Positions 12,601 through 24,600 of a stretch of DNA of 64,000 nt are shown here, piece after piece. Made by a program: the position numbers and the translations under genes. The stretch lies in NCBI GenBank assembly GCA_963576735.1, contig OY755182.1:6758001-6822000 (forward strand). The letters run 5' to 3'. Source of the stretch: Bedellia somnulentella. Its lineage: Eukaryota; Arthropoda; Insecta; Lepidoptera; Bedelliidae. The notes beneath the pieces were generated by a model. That model made no database searches and was not told where the DNA came from. It worked only from the letters and a program-made list of their open reading frames with translations. Numbering within the stretch: position 1 is the stretch's first letter; each line of letters starts with the position of its first letter.

Positions 12601-15600
12601 CCTATTTAATTTCACTTTGTTCTTTTTTTAACATTTTTATTTAATTTTACTGTGTAGTGTCGGCTTAGAATAGCACTACCCCATTTCTTCCGGTGGGTGT
12701 ACGTAAGAGGCGTATAACGGTATTGGGGCTTTTAAGGGATTTTTGGGCGATGCGGTTGGAGACCCATCACCAACAACCTTTATCTATCATCTTTTCCCTT
12801 TTCACTCAACTTTCCAAACGTGGCTGAGGCATTTCTAATTCCTTAGCTCTGGCTACCCCTTCTAGGGATTTATAGCCGTGAGTGTATGTATGTATGTTTT
12901 CCCCACTCTACTTTCCAAAAGTGGCCGAGGAACTTCTAGTTCCTCAGCTCTAGCTACCCCTTGTAGGGATTTACAGCCGTGAGTATATGAGATGAGTATT
13001 TAATTTTATACAACACTAGCTTTTTGCCCCGCGACTTCGTCCGCGTGGACTTCATTTTTTGCATCCAGTTAACATAATACCAAAATACCGAAACACTATC
13101 TCAACTTCTGTTTTTTTATATTTATAATCCCGCGGGCATTGTAAGTGACATAAAGGACATTGAGGCTTTTTAAGTGATTGTTGGGCGATGCAGTTTGTGA
13201 CCCATCACTAACAACCTTTATTAACCTATCTTTTATCAATATATTTCCAAAATTGGATGAAGAATTAGTATCTCCGAAGCTATGGCTACCCTTTTATGGA
13301 ATTTATGGTTGTTAGCATATATTCATGAATGATTGATAGATTGATTTCATAAATTCAATCGCACCAAGTTTTATTATAAAATGTAAAAAAACTCTATATT
13401 AACTTTCATTTGCTATATCAACCCGTTAGGGGTTGAGTTCCAAAAATTCCTTTTTAATTGTTCATAAGAATCATGAAACAAATATAGCAAGTTTTTATGT
13501 TCAGAAATGAGAATATCTTTAGTAAGTACAGATACGGATAGTAGTTTGGCGCTGCGGCGACGGCCCGGTGCTGCCCCCTACACTGACCGTTGGTGATAGT
13601 GGGAGAGCTTGCAGCGATTGCTCGGCAATATAGGGATGATAAGTGGTGGATCTCCTTCCAAAATAATCGCTAAATTGAAGGGATAGTGCTTGTTATTATT
13701 ATATATAGTGTTATTTTAAGCTAACAAAACATTTTTTTACAAAAAGCTTGAATTACCTGAGATACGAACCCGGGACGATTGATTCATAATAGTTCTAATT
13801 AAATATTCATAGTAGTTAGTTATACCGCTACGCCACGGAGACGTTACCGGAGCGGTGTCAAATTTTTATTACGCTTTATTTCATATTAGTCTTACTATTG
13901 ATACACAAATTTGTCATTTAAATTGATGAAACCCCTTCATCTTTCCAAAATGAACATTAACAAAGTGTCTGTTGTGAATTCCATCGATGATAAAAATAAT
14001 CGCTGCAATATTTTGAGCCATATATGAGTTAAGGTTTTTTGATGTTACTATGAGAACTCTTGCGGATTCCTTAGTTTCAAGGAATCGTCGTCGTTTCATT
14101 TAGCTTCTAAATTTACATGTTAATATTCGTTTGCAATATAAGTAGATGTAAAAAAAAATGTATACGATAAAAAAATAGTACATCATCCCTCGGTAGTTCC
14201 TTATTTTCGGGTATCCATTACCGTACCATTAAGCTTCTAAATTTTGATTTTTATATTAGTTTACAATATTTTACGTTGTTTTAAACGATGCACAGCGCCA
14301 TCTCCAATGCATTTAGTAAGCAAACAATATTTTTGATTTCCGATGGGAACATATTTTTTCCGGGATAAAAAGTACCCTATTATTTAATTTAGACTTCTAA
14401 CTACACGTCTGAAAAATTTCAAAGCAATCGGTTCAGTATTTACGGCGTGAAAGCGGAACAAACAAACAAACAAACTCACTTTCCCATTTATAATATTACT
14501 ATGGATTAAACAAATGACGTATGTTTGGGAACCCGAGTATATTTAGTTAATTTCATATAACAATCAATAAGTGACATATGTTTGGGAACACCAGTATATT
14601 AATTGGAATTTATGAAATATTCTAGCGATCGTTAGCTTTTTTAGCCAAGCGAAAATTACCAAATTAGAACTCATGGTATAAAATATTGGTAACATCAATT
14701 TAGTGAAAACATGTAAAATTTAATCAAAAGAGTATTTTAAAGTCGTCCATATATTTTTAAAGTAGTCAATAATACAAAAAATGGATTTATTTAATAATAT
14801 TTTAGGAAAAGTAATTTGGTGACCATTTATCCATTTTGGTAACCGTTTATAATTTTATTGGTAGTAAAATGGGTACATTTTTGGGTGGCGCTTAAACACA
14901 ACCCTTTGAGAATGGCACAACATCGCGCTGCCAAAAAATTGGAGCTGATTGGGCGTATACCCGAGGTCGCGGGTTCGATTCCCGCCTGTGTCAAGATTTT
15001 TCTTTTCTTTATTTATTAGTGATTGGATTTAATTTTGTTCTATGTGAACACTTTAGTTTTGTTTGTTGTGTATTTGTATGCAATAAAGTGTTTATTATTA
15101 TTATTTCGGAAAACATTTTAGTTTCTCGCCTCTCCCATGGCCGAAAATGAAAATTAAGAATTTTAAATGGGAGAGGCGGTACTCCCCGACAAAAGCACAG
15201 TCGGTCGGGGTCAGGGAGTCAGGTTCAAGAACCGACGACGGACGATCCGAGCCGTATCGAGCAGCACCGCTTTCTACATTTGTGCTGGAACCGACACGCC
15301 ACAGAAATCCAACCGCCTCAAGTTGGTCGCGAGGCTGGTTGGAATTAACCCGTTCGTATTATTATTAACACTCTAATATTGTTTATTGCCTATAACCATC
15401 ATCATGAAAATATCATGGCAATAGGTCAAACCGTTTGGTCGGTTAGCGCGTTAAACGAATGACATTTTTGGTGACAAAGAGGAGCTTTAGCTCGCTTCGC
15501 TTGCTTCAGCTCCAATTATTTATACCCAAGCCGACAAATTGCTAGTATAATAGTGTGATATATTACCAGAGACGACCCGAGTCCGCACGAACCGCTCGTT

Positions 15601-18600
15601 GGGCCACTTGGCGACGGCGGCTCGCTGCAGACATCCGCATAGATAGCGCAGTGAACGAGGACATGCTTCAGGGGATGTGAAGATTGACAGGGTTATCTGC
15701 AATTATGCGTTTTGGTTCATAAGTGTTTGAAATGGGGGGAGGGACAAACTATACTCTTTTTTTATTGTTTAACTGATGTTTATAAACAGATTCATCAAAA
15801 TCCGATCAGTACTAGGAGATATTGTGACCGAGGACAAAAAAGGGCGGCACAAATCACTTCTGCTTCTCACACTTTCAAACAATGGCTGCCATGGCCAACT
15901 GGCACTCTTTAATTCACTGAATGTACACAACATCTTTACTGATGAAAAGGAAATTTAATTAGGTTTTAACTAATGTTATTTTTACTACGAGGAGAACCAA
16001 CTATAATATAAATAAAACTCGGTTTTCCAATCACACGTGCGTATTTAATCGGATTGACTTAGTGACTAACATTTCTACAAATATGCAATTATGTGCGATA
16101 TCTAATTACCGCTACATACATCCCCTTCTTTATAAAAAAAATCGATATAAAAAAACACAATGGAAAATTTAAAAAATGACGTGAAAAGGCTAAAACAATA
16201 TTTAATAGACACAAATATACGACGAAACTTCACAAAAAACGTTCACACGACGAGGTGTTGCATGGGAATCGCCGCTGTGGCTGGCTTCCCGTCTCCATTG
16301 CTGATCATGACCGATGGTGGTGCACGGTGTGGTGCCAGGCTGACGGTGCTCTGCCAGCCCTGAACTTCTCGCCGCAACCACTTTTTCGCGTGCACACAGC
16401 ATGCTCTGTACGCTGCGTACAGCAGTAACACTCCCAGTAGTACTGCTATCACTGTGGTAACCACCCCGTATGTTTCTAACTTCCGTTCCAGGTGAATGTT
16501 ACTAGCGTCATTTGCCCCATTCTGGGCAATGATGATCTCCTCATCTTTCTGTTTTGATGTGAATCCACCCATGTTAATGATGAGTATATTTATAAGAGTA
16601 TTTTTTAAAAACTTAATATGCCAGTCTGGTTGTTAATTATGAAATGAATGTTAATAAACTAAAAAATAAGTGATGCAGTTTTAAAATATGTAATTATTAC
16701 GAAATTATGATTTGTTTACTTGCATAAATTTTTGCTTAATCTCTAGTTATTAATTAAATTAATTTTACATTCGGTTTCTGCTTACATACACAGTTGCCAT
16801 GCGATTGTAAACGTGAAATTTGATGCAGTAACGAGTAATTATTAATAATTGATTAATTATATTGCTTCAATTGCTTCATTCCAATGAATGTGTCGTACAG
16901 CTCAAATTTAGATGCGATATAGATAACATAAAGTATAAGTTATACAACTAACGCGATAAAATAAAAATCACTATTCGTAGTAAATAATAATAAGAAAGTT
17001 AATCTATGAGGAATCGAACAGTAGGTTTAACTGTCCTTCCACTTCTAGTAGTGTAAGGTGTTGGAAAAAGAAGATTTTTGTAATTATTATTTAAATTTGT
17101 TTCATGTGCGAGCTTAGTCGTCCCTTGAACTTGCTGAGTTTGCGTTTGTAAATCGGAATCGTTTTCTTTGATAAGGAAGGCTGGTTTTAATCTATCTATT
17201 GAAATATGTGTAATCCGATTAGGCAATTGAATTTTAAAAACTTTATCTGATCTACTTATTACTGGGTAGGGTCCCTGATAAGCAGGAGTCAAAGGTTTTT
17301 TTACCATGTCTTCTTTAATGAATACATGGCTACAAGATGATAAATTAGGGTGAATGAAAAGGTTTCGTGAATCTTTACTACTAACGTTCATTTTTGGTTT
17401 TAGTGAGTTTAAAATCTTACGAAGACTACTTGTATAGCATTGTTCATCTGTCTGAATACTTACCTCAGTATAGAAATCTCCAGGTAGACGAATGTTATAC
17501 CCCATCAACATCTCAGCTGCACTGATGTTGGAATCGCTACGTCCTGCTGCTCTTAATCCGAGCATAACAGTTGGTAATTCTTCAATCCAGGTTGATTTAG
17601 CAGAAATAAGTCTAGCTGTTAATGCTGACTTCATTGTGCGGTGCCAACGCTCTATAATCCCGTTGCTTTGGGGATGGTAAGGGGTGGTACGTAGTCTTTG
17701 CGCTCCTAATAATTTCGTTAGGGAATAAAATAACTCGCTCTCAAATTGCCTACCTTGATCAGTAGTTATCTTGGTGGGGCACCCGTATCGGCTTATCCAC
17801 TTCTCGTAGAAAGCTTTAGAAACAGTTTCGGCCGTTATATTTTCTATCGGACACGCCTCCGGCCATCGAGTAAAACGGTCGATCATGGTAAAGCAATACC
17901 TATATCCTTGCGCTGTTGTAGGCAGGGGTCCTATTATATCTAAATTAATATGTGATAATTTTTCACTCGCTGGGTAACAGCCTAGTTTAGAAATTGTGTG
18001 TCTACTTACCTTCGACATTTGGCAACTCACACATGTTTTGGCCCATGCACTCACATCTTTGTTCATGTTTGGCCAAAAATACCGTTTTGCTATCATTTTT
18101 CTAGTACATCGTATACCTGGATGGCTGACATTATGTACGTTGTCAAATATTAGTTTCCGATATGATAAAGGTATAAACGGCCTCATTATGCCTGTAGATA
18201 TTTCACAATATAGTAACTTACTAGAAAAAGGAGTAAAAACTTTTTTAAAAATTAGCTTATCATTTTAAATAACATTAGCTATGCTGACGACATGGTGCTG
18301 CTGAGCGCCTCGGCCGGTGGTCTCAATAAGCTTTTACGCATTTGTGAAAGTTATGCGGCCTCTCACGGACTTAAATATAATATAATTAAAAGCGAGTGCA
18401 TGGTCTTTGAGGCGAGAGGTGCGTGTCCAGTTACTGTGCCTCCGATAAAGTTAAATGGCCAAGAGCTATCGCGAGTTAATCGTTTTAAATATCTGGGACA
18501 TGTCGTTACCTCTGACCTAAAAGACGATGCAGATATAGAGCGTGAGAGAAGAGCGCTAGCTGTTAGAGCGAATATGATCGCCCGCAGGTTTGCGCGTTGT

Positions 18601-21600
18601 ACGAGCGCAGTAAAGGTGACGCTGTTTAGAGCGTACTGCACCTCGTTCTACACATGCGCCCTGTGGGCGAACTATACGCAGCGTCAGTACCATGCACTGA
18701 GAGTGCAGTACAACAACGCGTTCAGGGTGTTGATGAGGCTGCCCCGCTTCTGCAGTGCGTCCGGCATGTTCGCCGAGGCGCGAGTTCAATGCTTCTTCGC
18801 GACAATGCGCCTGCGAGCAGCCTCACTGCTCGATAGGGTGCGGGGCAGCTCCAACAGCATCCTGCAACTCATCGCGGGGAGGCTGGACTCGCACTATGTG
18901 CTCCACTGTATCAGCCTCCTTTGTAAATAAATAGATATTGTAAATAATGTAGCATAGCGTAAGATAGAATTAGTCACTAACATAGCCTAAGGAAATTGTT
19001 ACTAACACGTGGGTCTCGTTGCCTAAATAAATAAATTTATTATTATTTTTATTTTTGTGTGACAACCACAGCTTGAGTTCGTTGTCATTCTCTTGTGTAA
19101 ATGCGAGATTATCATAATCGATAGAGGATGGGCACGAGATGGTCTCTATCCGCGACAGGGCGTCGGCCACACGGTTCATACAACCTTGTACGTGTCGTAT
19201 ATCGCTAGTAAATTCGCTAATGTACGATAACTGGCGAGCTCTCCTTGGTAGCTCCTTAGCGCTACCCCCACTCTCTAAAGCACGCGTTAGGGGCATGTGA
19301 TCTGTGTAAACGATCAACTCGCGACCTTCTATCATATTTCTAAAGTGGACAATTGAAGCATAAATAGCTAAAAGTTCTCTATCGTATGTGCTATAACTAG
19401 ATTGTGTATTTGAAATTCTTTTGGAGAAATAACCTAAGGGCTGCCATTCATTACCTACTTTTTGTTGAAGTACAGCTCCGATTGATGTATTACTTGCGTC
19501 GGTAAAAAGGGCTAAAGGTGCATTGTGCAAAGGATAGGATAGTGTAACTGCATTCTCTAAAGCCTGTTTGCACTGTTCGAAAGCTTGGTTGGATTTATCA
19601 TTCCAATGAATTATAGTTTTATCACGCTTTTTAGATCCGTGTAAAAATGAATTTAATACCGATTGACAATCCGCTGCGTTTTTTAAATGAGATCTATAAA
19701 AATTAACCATGCCTAAAAATCGACGTAAATCTTCTACAGTTTTAGGTTTAGGATATTCATTAATTACTTGTACCTTTTCAGGCAAGGGCTTTAGCCCTTC
19801 AATTGAAACCTCATAGCCTAAGAATTGAATTTTCTTTTTACCAAAACAACTTTTATCAACGTTTAATGTCATACCTAATTCCGTTAACCTTTTAAAAAGT
19901 AATTCTAAGTGTTCTCTATGTATTTTCTCATTATCTGAAGCAATCAAAATATCGTCGATGTAGCAAAATAAATAGGAAGTATTATTACCTGATTTATTTA
20001 ATTTGTGTAAGTCTCGCGATACTGTATGATCCATATACCTTTGAAAACTCTGTGCGGCATTACGTAAACCAAATGACATTCGCGGGAATTCGTAAAGACC
20101 AAATGGTGTAATGATAGCGGTTTTTTCAACGTCCTCTGGAGCTACAGGGATAAAATGGTAGGCTCTATTTATGTCGATACGTGAGAAAATAGTTTTACCT
20201 GCTAAACCATAAGTGAAGTCCTGTAACCTGGGAACCGGATAGCGGTCTGGTTTCGTCACGGCATTCAGACGGCGGTAGTCTCCGCAAGGTCTGAGCTGTC
20301 CGTTCTTTTTAGGAACTACATGAAGTGGGCTTGCCCACGGGCTCTTCGAGGGGCGACATATACCTACCTCTTGCATTAGTCGAAACTCTTCCTTCACCCG
20401 GTTGTACCGATCGGGATGGAGTGGTCGTGCTTTCGCACTAACGGGAGGACCTGAAGTTTCTATGTGGTGATATATAGAACTATCTGAGGGATTAGTAAAG
20501 CATATAAATTTTGTAATTTCGGGATACTTTTCTAATAAATCTAAATAAGGGTGATCATTTTGAATTGTTCTGATAGATGAATGTTTTGATATAACTATAG
20601 TTCCTATTGAATTTAACTGTGTAACCGTATCAATTAGTTTACGTTGATAGAGGTCAACTGATAATTTATTTTTATACAAGAAGTCAGCTCCTAAGATGGC
20701 TTGTTTTACGTCGCAAACTATAAAATTCCAAGTGAACGCGCGCCTTAAACCTAAATTTAATTCTAAACTAACTATACCGTACGTTTTAATTTCAGTGTTA
20801 TTAGCTGCATATAACTTGTAGTGGCAATTTAAGTTTTTAAAAAATGAAACATGAGATTTAGGTAAAACAGATATGTTTGCACCTGTGTCAATTAGAAACG
20901 ATATGTTATTCTTACGGTCGAAAATCATAAGGCGGTGGTTACTCAGTGGTACAGTATAATCCGCCACCTGCTGTACCGCATCTAGTTTCCCTGGTTCGTG
21001 CTAGCCCGATTGGGGTCCCATGCGCACGGCTGCTCACAATTCCTGGCCTTTCCACGGTATTTATAGTGAAACTTGCACAACCAGTTGGGGTTATTCCGGT
21101 TCCGTGAAATACTTCGGGGTCTCCGCCCCCCTTGCCGACTCTTACTACGCTGATGATAACTTCTACCTCGCTTTATTTGTTCTCGAAGGGACATAACTTC
21201 TAACGAAAGCTTCTGCATCATGTTGAACATCTCAGTTAATGGTATATTGGCAACAGTGGAGGATAAGGTGCTGGTGCTGGTGGTACCTGACACCTCTGCA
21301 ATATTACCCTGGGAAATAGTTTCCATGACTTTATCAGCAATTTTTGCGATGTTGTCTAGATCTCTTTCATTGCTGACTGCGATCACTGCTCTGACAGCCG
21401 CAGGGATGCGAGATAACCATAAATTTTTCAGTGTCAGTTCAGAGACCTGAGTGGTTCTACCTAGGTCTCTCATCTTGCGCAACAGCTGGGAGGGCTTTTG
21501 TGTTCCTAGATCCATTTCACCAACCAATTTCTGAAACTGTCGCTCTGCGCTTTCTTCAAACACCTGCAGCAACCTTTCCTTCACAGCCTGATATTTGTTA

Positions 21601-24600
21601 GTTTCAGGAGGTGACATCAGTATGTCGCTTATTTGTTGTAGAGCGTCGCGGCTGAGTTTCGAAATAACCACGTTATATTTAATCTCGTCGCTTTGTTTCT
21701 GCGGTAACATGATTGCTTCGTATTGAGCAAACCACAGTCTAGGCATTTCCGTCCAAAAATCGGGAACTCGTGAAGTTACGGTGATCTGAGCCAGATCTGT
21801 AGATGCCGCCGCGGTTGAAACTGGTGATGGCATAGTTGGTACAGTAGTCATTGTAAATTCCTTGTAATTAAAAATGTAGGTCACACGTGTTTCACAATTC
21901 TTAGCTTTTAATTTAACAAAACATATATCCGCGCTAGTCCGTAATCACAAAATCACGAAATCACGTCGGGGTCACCAATTTAACTAATGTTATTTTTACT
22001 ACGAGGAGAACCAACTATAATATAAATAAAACTCGGTTTTCCAATCACACGTGCGTATTTAATCGGATTGACTTAGTGACTAACATTTCTACAAATATGC
22101 AATTATGTGCGATATCTAATTACCGCTACAAGGTAAATTAAACTATTTCGCACTTATGCGTAATGGTAAACACAAAATCACAGTTGGATAACAAGCTGAT
22201 ATGCACGTCGAAATACAATGCAATTTAAATCACATACTCACGGCTATAACTCCCTTAAAGGGTCTTAGCCAGAGCTGGGTCTCGAGAGAAATTCCTCAGC
22301 CACTTTTGGAAGTTGCGTGGGGAAAAGATGGTAAAATAAAGGTTGTTGGTGATGGGTCTCCAACCGCATCGCCCGAAAATCCCTTAAAAGCCCCAATACT
22401 GTTAGTCACCTCTTACGTACAGCCACCAGAAGAAATGGGGTAGTGCTATTCTAAGCCGATACTACACAGCTACTTAAAAATATATGACATTATAATAATA
22501 CATACTTGATCCAAAATCAAAAGCAGAAACTCGGCGTTATTACACGCGTCATCGGGCGAGTCCATTTTGGTAGGGTTCAGTTCGGCCGACTGCTTTGCAT
22601 CTATCAACTTTTGAACTGTCTCCGATATAGCTGCCTGTATCAAAGATGGAAATGTTAATAAAACAATAAAATAAGCATCAAGTTAATCAGTTTATGTATG
22701 ATCTAGTATATACAGCACAAGCAATTGTGAACTACTTAAGAAAAAGAGAGCTTGGTAGACAAAAAGTGTTGAAATAGTTTTCTCAAGTATAACATCCTTA
22801 GCTTTCACTTATGTTCTCGTACCTCTCACGTATTAAGTTATGAACATATATGCAAATTAAGTTAGCAAAGCAATTTGAACTAAAAACTGGCGATGCAAGA
22901 TTTTTTATTAATTTCTTAAACATAATGTTGTATCACCTGTAAAAACGGCTTGCACTGCGCATGCATGAACCGATCCAGCAGTGCGGTGGCGAGCGACGCA
23001 GCGCGGAACAGCGCTCGAGGATCCGTCTCACGTGACACCTCCGCTATCAGCAGCTCACGTGACACCTCCGCGCCGCGCCCGTGGCACGAGAATGCGTGGA
23101 GAAGCGCTGCGAAAAAACATGTTTTTCTGAATAATAGTATGTAAATGAGGTCTTATTAAGTGGGGCGATAAACGATTTAAATTTACGGCATATATTCAGG
23201 GTTGTATAAAATAACAAAAATCACTTTATTATTGCAAAAACACTACAAACAAAATACTTACAAGTGGCAAGGGGTTGTCGATCCGTCCGACATAAATCTG
23301 CCAAAGCTCGCACTGCAGGCAATCCCGGTTCTAATAATAATTGCCGTAAGGGATTGTACTCCTCGCGCGGCATTACTAACTCTTGCATGTACCTGTAACA
23401 AGATGACATATGCTCATTTTTTTTTTTTTTTGGGAGCTCGAGGGGCACAATTTATTATTTTAAAAATAATATAAAACCACTGTATATCGGTTTTTAGAGT
23501 GTTCGACCAATCCAGTGTTTTTGGTGCTAAATAAAATGAACTATTAAATTAATTTTAATAAATACTATCTTTCTTTTTGTGTCTTAGAAAGAATCTATTA
23601 GATTTTAGAAGTTTTGGTCCTTCTAGTCGAACAAATTGCAAAAAAAACGGGGTAAGCTATATAAGACCGTTTAAAAATACGCTTGTTAAATGTAAATTTT
23701 ATTCCAATATGTAATATAAATAATTATTATCAAGTACAATGGATGTGGACAGAAGTCGTAATTAAGATATTTGGATTGACCTCTATCTTTCTCTATACTC
23801 AATCTTCAGAACGGTATTTGCCTCTCGACATTTTGTCTGTAGGTGTTCATTCATATACAACAAACTAGATCAAAAATTACAAATTCTGGAATGCAACAAG
23901 TACGAAGTTAAAAATAAGATTACCAACTATTTAATTACACTTAATTACCAGGAGACTGAGCAAATTATTACAAGATGAGGTAATTTTAATTTTAATTTTA
24001 TAGTCAATCATAATACATTATTTTTATTGCAAACCCATTACACATACACACACACACACACACACTCACACACGCACACACGCGCACACACACACACACA
24101 CAAACACCACACACATTCTTTTTAAACTGTAAATAGTTAGGTTAGTTTTAATGCCTTCTATATGTATTCATTAATTTTATTTATTTATATTTTAGATTGT
24201 TAAGAAATAAAAGAAATATAATTTCATTAATATCTGTAAAGACTTACTCTACTCAAAACTGTCTCCCATAGTACAGTTAAATCTAGTTTGGGAGACACGA
24301 CAAAAATGATTGTAAAAAGTCGCCAAATTCCAAATATGAATTGTGTTATATATAATTTATATATATTTCAAATGTATTACTAAAGGCAAATAAATATATT
24401 TTTAATTTAATTTTAATTTAATTTAATTTAAAAAAAAAATAATTCAGTATTTGATATGCTGCTGAAATTCTAATAATATAAAAAACACTTATATTGTACG
24501 TACCTAACTCGCAACCTCAGGGATCCCCATTCTCCAATTGGAGTCATGCCAGCCAGCGGATACCACTCTTCTACTTCCTCACCGTTGGCCAGACTGGATA

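Larger units (their letters stand above)
16999..20967 (-). pseudogene. pol: Pol polyprotein of the CsRn1-like element, split by a LINE
   Basis: Part one (20967-18970, 665 residues from a GTG; really a -1 frameshift product) holds the protease ([13 protein letters not shown]), reverse transcriptase ([25 protein letters not shown] near residue 336) and RNase H ([16 protein letters not shown], then the VADALSR tether). After LWLSH the frame runs into the LINE insertion. Part two (18186-16999, 395 residues from an internal Met, with the same frame open upstream to the insertion) is the integrase: zinc site H18, H22, C52, C55 and catalytic D83, D143, E179 (D35E spacing). Apart from the insertion no stop or frameshift was seen. 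This copy cannot make a full Pol. Confidence 0.93.
15965..22130 (-). mobile_element. complete CsRn1-clade Ty3/Gypsy LTR retrotransposon
   Basis: A 6,166-bp element in a vap intron, transcribed from the minus strand. Two 152-bp LTRs look identical base for base and are flanked by a 4-bp duplication AGGT (15961-15964 and 22131-22134). The primer site matches the 3' end of tRNA-Trp over 20 nt, and Gag ends in a C-x2-H-x9-C-x3-C finger; both are hallmarks of the CsRn1 clade (which includes Kabuki of Bombyx). The order gag, pol (protease, RT, RNase H, integrase), small third ORF, polypurine tract, 3' LTR is complete. Pol is interrupted by a nested LINE (18267-19050). Identical LTRs imply a very recent insertion. 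Confidence 0.95.

Noticed and set aside
16243..16572. Retroviral envelope gene
   Set aside because: Too short, with no signal peptide, cleavage site or ectodomain; only a single-pass membrane ORF is supported.
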